A stretch of 38,368 nt of DNA from an uncultured Lachnospiraceae bacterium (lineage in GTDB: Bacteria > Bacillota_A > Clostridia > Lachnospirales > Lachnospiraceae). The position numbers and the translations under genes are program-made. The stretch lies in assembly GCA_910585655.1 (NCBI GenBank), contig CAJUFW010000002.1, positions 21,697 through 60,064 on the forward strand. The letters run 5' to 3'. The notes under the pieces are model-generated. The model was not told the origin of the DNA and ran no database searches. It saw only the letters and a list, made by a program, of their open reading frames with translations. Shown one piece after another: positions 23,517-30,898 of the stretch (its first letter is position 1; each line of letters starts with the position of its first letter).

Positions 23517-24032
23517 ATGGATGGAATACAAATAAAAGACATGGCAAATACCTATATCGAACATTCTATGGTGATCAATAATTTTGTAACGACGGTTGGA
23601 AGCCAGCTAAAAAGTTCCTTATGCCGTGTCTTTGGCGACAGTGTAAAGTATAAATGGCAGGAGAATGAAAACAAACCAGTCATTCCGGATGTATCCATAA
23701 ATTGCGATATAAAGAACAGACGTTCTACAAATTTTCTGGGCGTTCCCCGGTTTATTATGGAAGTGTTATCAGACGCAACCGAAGACTACGATCGTAAGGA
23801 AAAAAAGGAATTATATAAAAAAGTAGAAGTTGCAGAATACTGGCTGGTAGACTGGAGAAAAAAACAGGTAGAAATTTATGTGTTATGCCCGGATGAGACT
23901 TCTATGGACGAAGCGGAATATAAGCAAATGGCAACGATAACAGAGGCAAATAAGGAAAAACTAAAGCTCTATTTGTTCCCAAATACCAAGATCAGTTTCG
24001 AACAATTATTTGATGGGATAGATGGATTCTAA
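23517..24032 (+). CDS. Uma2-family putative endonuclease
   Basis: I start at 23517, nine bases after GGGAGG. A longer frame from TTG 23466 has no such site. The 171-residue protein has the Uma2 (DUF820) pattern of the PD-(D/E)XK fold: IPDVSINCD, PRFIMEVLSDATEDYDRKEK and YKKVEVAEYWLVD, with the D, E and xK residues present. Family members are common in cyanobacteria and Firmicutes and their function is mostly untested. The N-terminal region is shorter than usual for the family. Confidence 0.85.
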   Translation: MDGIQIKDMANTYIEHSMVINNFVTTVGSQLKSSLCRVFGDSVKYKWQENENKPVIPDVSINCDIKNRRSTNFLGVPRFIMEVLSDATEDYDRKEKKELYKKVEVAEYWLVDWRKKQVEIYVLCPDETSMDEAEYKQMATITEANKEKLKLYLFPNTKISFEQLFDGIDGF

Positions 24033-24067
24033 CGAGAACCGACGGTTCGCTCTTTTGTGAAAGGAAG

Positions 24068-24099
24068 CCCACACCTCTATAGGCGGGGGATGTTTTTTT
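24068..24099 (+). terminator. Terminator after the Uma2 gene
   Basis: An imperfect stem of CCCACACC (24068-24075) and GGCGGGGG (24082-24089) around TCTATA is followed by ATG and seven T. A shorter hairpin (GAACCG/CGGTTC near 24036-24050) precedes it. Confidence 0.55.
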
Positions 24100-24120
24100 C
24101 TGGCTATCTGGATTCAAATG

Positions 24121-24129
24121 TGATACACT
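24121..24129 (+). promoter_or_regulatory. Candidate extended -10 promoter (TGATACACT)
   Basis: TG plus one base before TACACT (24124-24129) makes an extended -10; no good -35 is seen. It would start the methyltransferase-zinc ribbon operon about 40 bases before its ATG. Confidence 0.4.
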
Positions 24130-24172
24130 ATAGAAAACCAGAGGAAACGGATAAGGAAAGGAAAACAACTAC

Positions 24173-25033
24173 ATGTGGATTGCAGATAAATGGAACGATT
24201 ATGAAGTGTTAGACTGTTCGGACGGGGAGAAGCTGGAGCGTTGGGGAACGTATTGTCTGGTTCGTCCCGATCCGCAAGTCATTTGGAAGACCGAACGAGT
24301 TCGCAGAGAGTGGAAGCATCCAAACGGTCATTATCACCGGAGCAGCCGGGGTGGTGGGGAATGGGAGTTTTTTCAGTTGCCGGAACAGTGGCAGATTCGA
24401 TATGGAGAGCTGGTATTTTGTCTCAAGCCGTTTAGCTTTAAGCATACTGGATTGTTTCCGGAGCAGGCGGTCAACTGGGATTGGTTTTCGGAGAAAATCC
24501 GCCAGGCGGGACGTCCGGTCAAGGTACTCAATCTTTTTGCCTATACCGGGGGCGCGACACTGGCAGCGGCGAAGGCCGGAGCAGCGGTGACACATGTGGA
24601 TGCCTCAAAGGGGATGGTGACATGGGCAAAGGAAAATGCCAGAAGTTCCGGATTAGAGCAGGCGCCGATTCGGTATTTGGTAGACGATTGCGTCAAGTTT
24701 GTGGAACGGGAAATTCGTCGTGGGAATCATTATGATGCGATTATCATGGATCCGCCGTCTTATGGCAGAGGACCAAAAGGAGAAATCTGGAAAATAGAGG
24801 ATTCGATTTATTCGTTTGTAGAGCTTTGTAGCCAGTTATTGACAGAGGAGCCGTTGTTTTTCCTGATCAACAGCTATACGACCGGGCTTCAGCCAGCCGT
24901 ACTTTCCTATATGCTTTCGACGTTGGTAGAAAGACGTTTGAAAGGAACGGTAACGGCAGAGGAGATAGGACTTCCGGTAACGGAAAGCGGCCTGGTGCTG
25001 CCATGCGGGGCATCAGGACGGTGGGAACGCTAG
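24173..25033 (+). CDS. Class I SAM-dependent methyltransferase (RlmI/RlmK-like)
   Basis: The 286-residue protein has an N-terminal beta domain (about 1-95) and a Rossmann methyltransferase domain. SAM motif I is LNLFAYTGGATLAAAKAGA (about 118-136), an acidic residue follows in HVDAS, and the catalytic motif is DPPSYGRG. NLFAYTGG with DPPSY is typical of RlmI/RlmK-type rRNA cytosine-C5 or guanine methyltransferases, so an rRNA or similar substrate is likely but not shown. A GGAAAGG site precedes the ATG. It heads a four-gene operon. Confidence 0.87.
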   Translation: MWIADKWNDYEVLDCSDGEKLERWGTYCLVRPDPQVIWKTERVRREWKHPNGHYHRSSRGGGEWEFFQLPEQWQIRYGELVFCLKPFSFKHTGLFPEQAVNWDWFSEKIRQAGRPVKVLNLFAYTGGATLAAAKAGAAVTHVDASKGMVTWAKENARSSGLEQAPIRYLVDDCVKFVEREIRRGNHYDAIIMDPPSYGRGPKGEIWKIEDSIYSFVELCSQLLTEEPLFFLINSYTTGLQPAVLSYMLSTLVERRLKGTVTAEEIGLPVTESGLVLPCGASGRWER

Positions 25034-25050
25034 AGATAGGAGGCGGTAAA

Positions 25051-25836
25051 ATGCGCTGTCAGAATTGTGGAGCGGAATTGAAAAAGACAGATGCCGTCTG
25101 TCCGTATTGCGGAGCGATGAACGCGGAGGGAGCCGAGCGGCGTTTTATGAGACGGCTTTACCATATGAAAGGTGATCTGCAAAAAAGCGGAAAGATGCCG
25201 GCAGAGACCATGAAAAAGACAGCAGGAAAATCCTTATGTTTTATGGCGATAGCCATGCTTGGAATCGTTATTGTGATTACTGCCTGGAATGTGATCGGCT
25301 GGAAGTTAGAACACTGGCGGGAACGGCGTTATGAGATGGAATTACAGCAGCGTTTGAACTGGCAGGACATTCATTTTGAAGAAATGGATAAACGATATGA
25401 AGCGGGCGATTTGGCAGGAGTGTTAGAATATCTGCGGACAGCGGAGGATGGAGAAGGGATTGAACTGCATCAGGTACAAAGCTGGGAACATGCAGCGCTT
25501 TTAGAGGCTATGCAGATATGTGAGCGGATGGAGCGTGCGTCAGAGAATTATCAGAAGGAACCGGAAGTCTATCACTATGAGATGGAACAGGCTATCATTG
25601 ATGCGTTTGAACTGGGGATATACCAGACGGAGGAACGCCTGGAACAGGCGGCAGACGAAGAGGAAAAAAGCAGACTTGGCGTGTCTATTCAGAAGGCAAA
25701 AGCGTTTCTGTCAGAGTATATTAGCCTGACAGAAGCGGAATGGGAGCAAAAGGCTAGCGAGCTGGAGGAAAATGGATTTTTGAATTATTCCAGACTTCGG
25801 GAGTTTGCAGAGGAATTGTTGGAAGAGAGAAGGTAG
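25051..25836 (+). CDS. Zinc-ribbon single-TM helical protein, function unknown (first of three)
   Basis: The start at 25051 follows AGGAGG. The 261-residue protein opens with a zinc ribbon (C3, C6, C17, C20), a basic linker, one membrane helix (about 60-83) and about 170 mostly helical, charged residues. These include DKRYEAGDLAGVLEYLRTA and a Glu-rich coiled coil to the end. The ribbon faces the cytoplasm if the positive-inside rule holds, placing the helical part outside. It is 17 bases after the methyltransferase and 5 bases before a related gene. I do not recognise a named family. Confidence 0.78.
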   Translation: MRCQNCGAELKKTDAVCPYCGAMNAEGAERRFMRRLYHMKGDLQKSGKMPAETMKKTAGKSLCFMAIAMLGIVIVITAWNVIGWKLEHWRERRYEMELQQRLNWQDIHFEEMDKRYEAGDLAGVLEYLRTAEDGEGIELHQVQSWEHAALLEAMQICERMERASENYQKEPEVYHYEMEQAIIDAFELGIYQTEERLEQAADEEEKSRLGVSIQKAKAFLSEYISLTEAEWEQKASELEENGFLNYSRLREFAEELLEERR

Positions 25837-25841
25837 CGATC

Positions 25842-26585
25842 ATGGTTTGTAAGCATTGCGGCAATCAATTATCGTTAGAGGATGAGATCTGCCCGTTTTG
25901 TGGAATGGAAAATGAGGCGGCGAAAAAGCATACAGAAGAAATGCGCCATTTTTCCGGTCAGTTTCATCAGGTAAAAACAGAAGCATTAGAAGAAACCGGA
26001 AGGGTAAGAAGCTATATGCCGTGGCTGGTGTTGATTGGGGTATTGGCGGCAGTAAATATACTGGTATTGACGTTGCTAGAAAATGTCTATCGGGTGGAAG
26101 ATTGGGTAGAGAAGCTTCAGGTACAATTTCGAGAAGCTTCCTATTATAGAAAACTAAGTGAGTTGGAAGAGGAAGGGGAGTATGTTGCATTAGGTTTTTG
26201 CTATGTAGGAGAAAATTGCTATCACAGCAAACGCTTGAGGGAATTTGCAGCAGTAGCGGATGCGGGCGAAACGTATGGAAAACTGATAGAGGATTTGGGA
26301 GTGATAGCCGCTTACCGGAAAGGAGTAGTCGGAAAGGAAGCATTGGATCTGCGTTCTTTTGGAGATACGCTGCAGCGGCTTTATGAGGTGACGGACGGAG
26401 ATTATTACTGGTACATAACGCAGTTTAGCGAGGAAAGTCATGAAGAAACACTAACGGATATCAAAAAAGAGGCAGAGATATTGCTGGCGGCGATATGCGG
26501 TTGCTCGGAGGAGGAACTGGAACGGATGAGGACGATGAAGAGCGTAGAGCTGTCCGCTTTGATACAAAGCAAAATAGAAGAATAA
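25842..26585 (+). CDS. Zinc-ribbon single-TM helical protein, function unknown (second of three)
   Basis: The 247-residue protein repeats the layout of its neighbour: zinc ribbon with identical spacing (C3, C6, C17, C20), linker, membrane helix (about 59-80: PWLVLIGVLAAVNILVLTLL) and a helical outer part. Shared features such as a YRKLSELEEEGEYVAL-like helix near the membrane suggest the two arose by duplication and then diverged. It starts 5 bases after the previous stop and ends 5 bases before the next start. Confidence 0.78.
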   Translation: MVCKHCGNQLSLEDEICPFCGMENEAAKKHTEEMRHFSGQFHQVKTEALEETGRVRSYMPWLVLIGVLAAVNILVLTLLENVYRVEDWVEKLQVQFREASYYRKLSELEEEGEYVALGFCYVGENCYHSKRLREFAAVADAGETYGKLIEDLGVIAAYRKGVVGKEALDLRSFGDTLQRLYEVTDGDYYWYITQFSEESHEETLTDIKKEAEILLAAICGCSEEELERMRTMKSVELSALIQSKIEE

Positions 26586-26590
26586 AAGAC

Positions 26591-27085
26591 ATGGATTGGT
26601 GGGAATCAGGAGAGAAGGGAACAAAAGGAATGAAAGAGCAAGCTAAGAAAATAAGAATAAAAGGGATAAAGGTAAAAGGGTTGCTGATGGTAGCGGCATT
26701 GATATTGTTTGCCATATTTGTCAGAAATTTAGAAGTGCTTTTTCATGAGATCGGAGGCTATCAGTATCAAAGAGAACTTTCTTCTTTTGAATACAGCCTT
26801 CGGGAAAAAAATTACAGTACGCTTTGGCGTGAGATAAAAAGGCAGCAGGCTTTGGGAATAGAAACGATGTTAGATCGGGGAGAATTTGACGCGTTGGCAG
26901 AGTATTACGAAGCAGCGCTTTGGTGCTATGTGTTGGAGTCGCAGGCACAGCAGGGGAACCGTTTCGAGTATCGGCAAAAAAGCCTAAAAGAGTGGGAGGA
27001 ATGTCGGGAGCAGGCAAAGGGGGAGCTTTCTTCGTATCGCTTCCGGAAGGCAGCAGAGCGAATTGATCAGATTTATCATCCGTAA
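26591..27085 (+). CDS. Single-TM helical protein without zinc ribbon, function unknown (third of three)
   Basis: The start is uncertain: ATG 26591 lies 5 bases after the previous stop, while ATG 26630 has AAAAGGA close by. From 26591 the protein has 164 residues: a Lys-rich cytoplasmic start, one membrane helix (about 33-50) and a helical outer part (SLREKNYSTLWREIKRQQAL, then LDRGEFDALAEYYEAALW). That part resembles the outer parts of the two preceding proteins. The ribbon seems to have been lost. The three may form one membrane complex. Confidence 0.7.
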   Translation: MDWWESGEKGTKGMKEQAKKIRIKGIKVKGLLMVAALILFAIFVRNLEVLFHEIGGYQYQRELSSFEYSLREKNYSTLWREIKRQQALGIETMLDRGEFDALAEYYEAALWCYVLESQAQQGNRFEYRQKSLKEWEECREQAKGELSSYRFRKAAERIDQIYHP

Positions 27086-27120
27086 TTACATTTCCGAATC
27101 CTGGGGGACTTTATTGAAGA

Positions 27121-27174
27121 GCAGGAAATCTTATAGCTGATTTCCTGCCCGGCGTGCCGCCGTATGGCGGCGCC
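27121..27174. terminator. Two tandem hairpins between convergent genes, terminator-like
   Basis: GCAGGAAATC (27121-27130) pairs with GATTTCCTGC (27139-27148). GCCGCC (27156-27161) pairs with GGCGGC (27166-27171). A further TCCTGC at 27175 could pair with the first arm instead. There is no strong T run, so termination would be weak or need a factor. Confidence 0.45.
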
Positions 27175-27185
27175 TCCTGCTGTTA

Positions 27186-27818
27186 CTAGTTCTCATTTAC
27201 TTTTTTCTTTGCTATAAAGATATCAAGGATAATACAGATACCAATATATACTATCCAACAGAGTTTGAATGTTGTAAAATTATCTAACATAGGGATTGGC
27301 GCAATCCGCCCCCCAAATCCGCCGCCCAAAAATCCACCAAGAATATTAAAACAACAAGACAGTGGAATAAACAACAAAATCCATACATTGGGTAATAGGA
27401 AAAGACGTTTTGCTTTTGTTTTATCTTTTGTGTCAAGAAACTGCCCTATTAGGAATAGTCCTGTTCCTAATAGCATAATAACGAAACCTGTGCCAACAGC
27501 GAAAATCCTTTGCCACTCAATCCAAATGACGATAGAAGAAACCAATCCGATTGCATTTAGAATCGTCGCAACGATAGCAAACACCATTGCACTGTATTTC
27601 TTTTCAAGCCCCTGTGCAGGCTCTATTCCTTTCAGGAGAAAATCTGTTGTAGTTTCAAAATAATCGCTTAAAAGAATGATCTTTTCTATATCCGGAATGC
27701 TTTGTTCGCTTTCCCATTTAGAAACTGCCTGTCTGGAAACACCTATTTTATCTGCGAGTTCTTCTTGAGATATTCCTTTGGATTTCCGTAGATGTTGTAT
27801 TCTGTTTGCTATATTCAT
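27186..27818 (-). CDS. XRE-family regulator with C-terminal membrane helices
   Basis: The start at 27818 follows GGAGG by eight bases. The 210-residue protein has an N-terminal XRE helix-turn-helix (IQHLRKSKGISQEELADKIG, VSRQAVSKWESEQS; residues about 7-60), then about four membrane helices from residue 75 on. The third is a Gly-rich stretch (NILGGFLGGGFGG). This layout is common in Firmicutes as membrane-bound DNA-binding proteins of unknown signal. It is divergent from the ribosomal operon and stands alone on the minus strand. Confidence 0.88.
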   Translation of the reverse strand: MNIANRIQHLRKSKGISQEELADKIGVSRQAVSKWESEQSIPDIEKIILLSDYFETTTDFLLKGIEPAQGLEKKYSAMVFAIVATILNAIGLVSSIVIWIEWQRIFAVGTGFVIMLLGTGLFLIGQFLDTKDKTKAKRLFLLPNVWILLFIPLSCCFNILGGFLGGGFGGRIAPIPMLDNFTTFKLCWIVYIGICIILDIFIAKKKVNEN

Positions 27819-28153
27819 AAGCAAAGCCTCCTTGTGTTTGATAACAAAATAATAGCAAAAATAAGGGTTGCAAAACCACCATTTTCGCCTTTCAATTCGG
27901 CAACCAGCAGTTGCATCTTTGTTTTTTCCCCCTTTTCATTTCAAGTTTATCACACAAGAGGTCTTCTTTCTACCGTCATTATTTGTTAAGGGATGAAACA
28001 GTTGTGTTGCCGTTCCTTCTATGGTAGTATCGTAACGGAGTTTATCCTCCGGTTGATAGAGTACTGTCTGCGAACTGGATAAAATGCACAAAAATAAAAC
28101 AAAATTTTGTGAAAAATTTTACACAGCAAAGCAGGAAGAAAATGAAAAAAGCC

Positions 28154-28182
28154 TTGCAATGCCTGGAAAATGCGTGTATAAT
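28154..28182 (+). promoter_or_regulatory. S10-spc operon promoter (TTGCAA-N17-TATAAT)
   Basis: TTGCAA (28154-28159), 17 bases with GCGTG before the -10, TATAAT (28177-28182). The start point is expected near 28189. The 27819-28153 stretch before it, between divergent genes, is A/T-rich and holds no gene I can support. Confidence 0.85.
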
Positions 28183-28188
28183 GAACGT

Positions 28189-28507
28189 TGCTGTGACATT
28201 GATAGCGATGAAGCGTGAGGTTGCTGCCCCAAAAGAGGGCGGGTTTTCCGTGGAGCGAATGTCAAGAGGTCAAAATGACCTGCAAACCTGGCGACAAGTC
28301 ACTGTACAAATATATCGGAAGTTTCTGCGCGAGCGGAGATATGCTGCGGGCAGAAAGAGTGTGGAACCGGAAAGCGGAAGGAATGTTAGCAGGAAGGAAA
28401 CACACGGGTAAGTGTACAGTCACCGCTTGTCGTACTGATAAGATGGTAGGCGTTCTAAAATGAGGAGAGCGTTTGCCGAAAGTGCGAATAAGGAGGCGAC
28501 TTTTTTT
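28189..28507 (+). promoter_or_regulatory. Long structured 5' leader of the S10-spc operon
   Basis: The roughly 320-base leader folds by eye into several domains. GACATT (28195-28200) pairs with AATGTC (28258-28263), enclosing GCCC/GGGC (28226-28229/28237-28240). A hairpin AGGTCA-AAA-TGACCT lies at 28267-28281. A long-range helix joins CGACAAG (28292-28298) and ACTGTACA (28301-28308) with TGTACAGT (28413-28420) and CTTGTCG (28426-28432), enclosing TTTCTGC/GCAGAAA (28322-28328/28350-28356). No open frame in it has a ribosome site. Such leaders commonly carry autoregulation by a ribosomal protein; which one is not known here. Confidence 0.65.
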
Positions 28508-28825
28508 ATGGCAAGTCAAGTAATGAGAATCACCCTGAAGGCATACGATCATCAGTTGATCGACCAATCTGCCGCAAAAATCATCGACACTGTAAAGAAA
28601 ACGGGATCTAAGGTAAGCGGACCTGTGCCGCTGCCGACTAAGAAGGAAGTAGTTACTATCCTTCGTGCTGTTCACAAGTACAAAGATTCCAGAGAGCAGT
28701 TCGAGCAGAGAACCCACAAACGGCTGATTGATATTTTAGGGCCGTCTCAGAAGACCGTAGACGCTCTGTCCAGGCTGGAGATGCCTGCCGGCGTTTACAT
28801 CGACATCAAGATGAAGGCAAAATAA
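28508..28825 (+). CDS. rpsJ: 30S ribosomal protein S10
   Basis: The start at 28508 (MASQVMRITLKAYDHQLIDQ) follows AAGGAGG; the longer open frame is leader. At 105 residues it has the S10 pattern including GPVPLPTKKEV and RTHKRLIDI. It binds the 30S head and, as NusE, takes part in antitermination. It is the first gene of the operon and is unusually far (337 bases) from rplC. Confidence 0.97.
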   Translation: MASQVMRITLKAYDHQLIDQSAAKIIDTVKKTGSKVSGPVPLPTKKEVVTILRAVHKYKDSREQFEQRTHKRLIDILGPSQKTVDALSRLEMPAGVYIDIKMKAK

Positions 28826-29146
28826 GACAGTAAGCAGGAAAGTGAAATCCTTACGGTTTAATATAGAGACCAGGTTCCGGTGACGGTTATAAAGGACACA
28901 GTTTTTATAAGGCTGTGTTTGCGCAAACATATTGGATACCGATATGGTAGCCGCCAGGTCGGACGAAGCACTCGGTATAAGCCATCTAGGATGAGCGTTA
29001 GGAGATTGAGAGGAAGGCGTTGGACGCGGTTAAGAAGCCATGCGACTGAAAGTCGCAGGACAATTTGGAAAATGCAGAGCATTTTTCAAATATGTAAGCC
29101 GGACAACCGTTAGCCAAATATCCAAACGCTCCGCTGTAGATTAACA
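28826..29146 (+). promoter_or_regulatory. Structured rpsJ-rplC intercistronic region
   Basis: No gene is supported in this 337-base gap. Visible helices are ACACAG/CTGTGT (near 28898-28917), ATACCG/CGGTAT (near 28936-28978), and a junction. In the junction GCGTTGGA (near 29018) pairs with TCCAAACGC (near 29120, one bulge), and CGGTT pairs with AACCG. These enclose two hairpins, GCGACT-GAA-AGTCGC and AAAATGC-AGA-GCATTTT. The region ends at the rplC ribosome site. It may carry a regulatory or processing RNA. Confidence 0.55.
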
Positions 29147-29162
29147 GGAGGTGCAGAAAGCA

Positions 29163-29798
29163 ATGAAGAAAGCAATGCTGACAACCAAAGTGGGAATGAC
29201 CCAGATCTTTGGGGAAGACGGAGTTCTGATTCCAGTCACCGTACTGGAGGCAGGTCCGGTTGTCGTTACACAGGTCAAGACTGTGGAGAACGACGGTTAC
29301 AGTGCAGTTCAGGTAGGATTTGGCGATATCCGCGAAACCCTTGTGAACAAGCCGTTAAAGGGGCATTTTGCAAAAGCAGGTGTTCCGGTTAAGAGATATT
29401 TAAAAGAGTTCAGGTTAGAGAACGCCGAGGAGTATGCAGTAGGACAGGAAATCAAGGCTGACGTGTTTGCAGCCGGAGATAAGATTGACGTAACCGCTAC
29501 TTCCAAGGGAAAAGGATTCCAGGGCGCTATTAAGAGACATGGATTATCCAGAGGACCTATGGCACACGGTTCTAAGTACCACAGACATGCCGGTTCCAAC
29601 GGTGCCTGCTCCGATCCGAGCAAGGTATTCAAGGGAAAGAAAATGGCAGGTCATATGGGAAGCGTTAAAGTTACCGTTCAGAATTTAGAGGTGGTAAGAG
29701 TAGACGCAGAAAAGAACCTGATTTTGGTAAAGGGCGCCGTTCCGGGACCAAAGAAAGCCATGGTAATGTTGAAAGAGTCAGTAAAGACCGCAAAATAA
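29163..29798 (+). CDS. rplC: 50S ribosomal protein L3
   Basis: The start at 29163 (MKKAMLTTKVGMTQIFGEDG) follows GGAGG by 11 bases. The 211-residue protein has the L3 core with the long loop rich in His/Gly (HGLSRGPMAHGSKYHRHAGS) that reaches the peptidyl-transferase centre. It assembles early onto 23S rRNA. Confidence 0.97.
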   Translation: MKKAMLTTKVGMTQIFGEDGVLIPVTVLEAGPVVVTQVKTVENDGYSAVQVGFGDIRETLVNKPLKGHFAKAGVPVKRYLKEFRLENAEEYAVGQEIKADVFAAGDKIDVTATSKGKGFQGAIKRHGLSRGPMAHGSKYHRHAGSNGACSDPSKVFKGKKMAGHMGSVKVTVQNLEVVRVDAEKNLILVKGAVPGPKKAMVMLKESVKTAK

Positions 29799-29829
29799 TA
29801 TCGCCTGATCAGGAAGGAGGAACATTCTA

Positions 29830-30450
29830 ATGGCAAATGTAGCTGTTTATAATATGGAAGGGAAAGAAGTCGGCAGTATGGAGTTAAACGACGCCGTATT
29901 CGGAACCGAAATCAATGACCATTTAGTACACATGGCAGTTGTTCAGCAGTTGGCAAACAAACGCCAGGGTACGCAGAGCGCACGGACACGTTCCGAAGTA
30001 AGAGGCGGCGGAAAGAAGCCGTGGAGACAGAAGGGAACCGGTCATGCAAGACAGGGTTCTACCAGGGCTCCTCAGTGGACAGGCGGCGGAGTGGTATTCG
30101 CACCGAAGCCAAGAAGCTATTCCTTTAAGATGAACAGAAAGGAAAAGGCTGCTGCTATTTGTTCTGCTTTGTCCAGCCGTGTGGCAGAAAATAAGATCGT
30201 TGTGTTAGAGAACCTCGATTTTAGCGAGATTAAAACCAAAAATATGGTGAAGGTATTAGAGAACTTAAAGGTAAAAAAAGCGCTGGTCGTGATGGGAGAG
30301 AAGAATGAGAAAGTTCAGCTTTCTGCACGGAATATCGAAGGAGTAAGAACTGCCCTGACCAACACCATCAACGTATACGACATCCTGAAGTATGATACGC
30401 TGGTTATCACTAAGGATGCTGCACAGAAGCTTGAGGAGGTGTACGCATAA
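29830..30450 (+). CDS. rplD: 50S ribosomal protein L4
   Basis: The 206-residue L4 carries the conserved loop GGGKKPWRQKGTGHARQGSTR that lines the exit tunnel. L4 is the autoregulator of the S10 operon in gamma-proteobacteria, which is relevant to the long leader here, though this mechanism is not established for Clostridia. AAGGAGG precedes the ATG. It overlaps rplW by one base (TAATG). Confidence 0.97.
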   Translation: MANVAVYNMEGKEVGSMELNDAVFGTEINDHLVHMAVVQQLANKRQGTQSARTRSEVRGGGKKPWRQKGTGHARQGSTRAPQWTGGGVVFAPKPRSYSFKMNRKEKAAAICSALSSRVAENKIVVLENLDFSEIKTKNMVKVLENLKVKKALVVMGEKNEKVQLSARNIEGVRTALTNTINVYDILKYDTLVITKDAAQKLEEVYA

Positions 30451-30749
30451 TGGCAGATATTAAGTATTATGATGTGATTTTAAAGCCAATCATCACCGAG
30501 AAAAGTATGAATGTCATGAGCGAAAAGAAATACATGTTTTCTGTTCATCCGGACGCCACAAAAGGGCAGATTAAGGAAGCAGTAGAAAAGATGTTTTCCG
30601 GAGCGAAGGTGGCAAAGGTCAACACCATGAACGTCAATGGAAAGAACCGCAGAAGAGGCAATGACATCGGCAAAACCGCGAAGGTAAAGAAAGCCATCGT
30701 GCAGTTGACCGAGGACAGCGCTGATATTGAGATTTTCCAGGGTCTATAA
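30450..30749 (+). CDS. rplW: 50S ribosomal protein L23
   Basis: The 99-residue L23 opens with YYDVILKPIITEKSM and contains AKVAKVNTMNVNGKNRRRG. It sits at the tunnel exit and docks the signal recognition particle and trigger factor. Its ATG shares the last base of the rplD stop; GGAGG lies in the rplD end. Confidence 0.97.
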   Translation: MADIKYYDVILKPIITEKSMNVMSEKKYMFSVHPDATKGQIKEAVEKMFSGAKVAKVNTMNVNGKNRRRGNDIGKTAKVKKAIVQLTEDSADIEIFQGL

Positions 30750-30759
30750 GAATAGGTCA

Positions 30760-30885
30760 ATAGATAATTAAGGTTCGCAGCCGATAAGATGCGATTTGTA
30801 CGGGACGGTTTTCTACAGGAAACGCCAGGCGGCGTTGTGGATAGCCGGAATGCTTCGGACAGCGCCGTACAGATGAGAATGAAAG
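30760..30885 (+). promoter_or_regulatory. Structured rplW-rplB spacer
   Basis: The 149-base gap can fold as a closed multi-branch structure. TTGTACGG (30796-30803) pairs with CCGTACAG (30865-30872). Inside are GTTTTC/GGAAAC (30808-30813/30818-30823), AACGCC/GGCGTT (30821-30826/30831-30836, competing with the previous one) and CCG/CGG. It is followed by AAAGGAG and the GTG of rplB. It is not similar in sequence to the other structured spacers. Confidence 0.5.
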
Positions 30886-30898
30886 GAGTGCAACAAAA

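Noticed and set aside
24068..24099. Possible IS200/IS605 end (CACCTCTATAGGCGGGGG hairpin)
   Set aside because: No transposase gene or second end is present; stem plus T run is better explained as a terminator.
28109..28411. 100-residue open frame before rpsJ
   Set aside because: It begins upstream of the predicted operon promoter and runs through leader helices; it has no recognisable domain.
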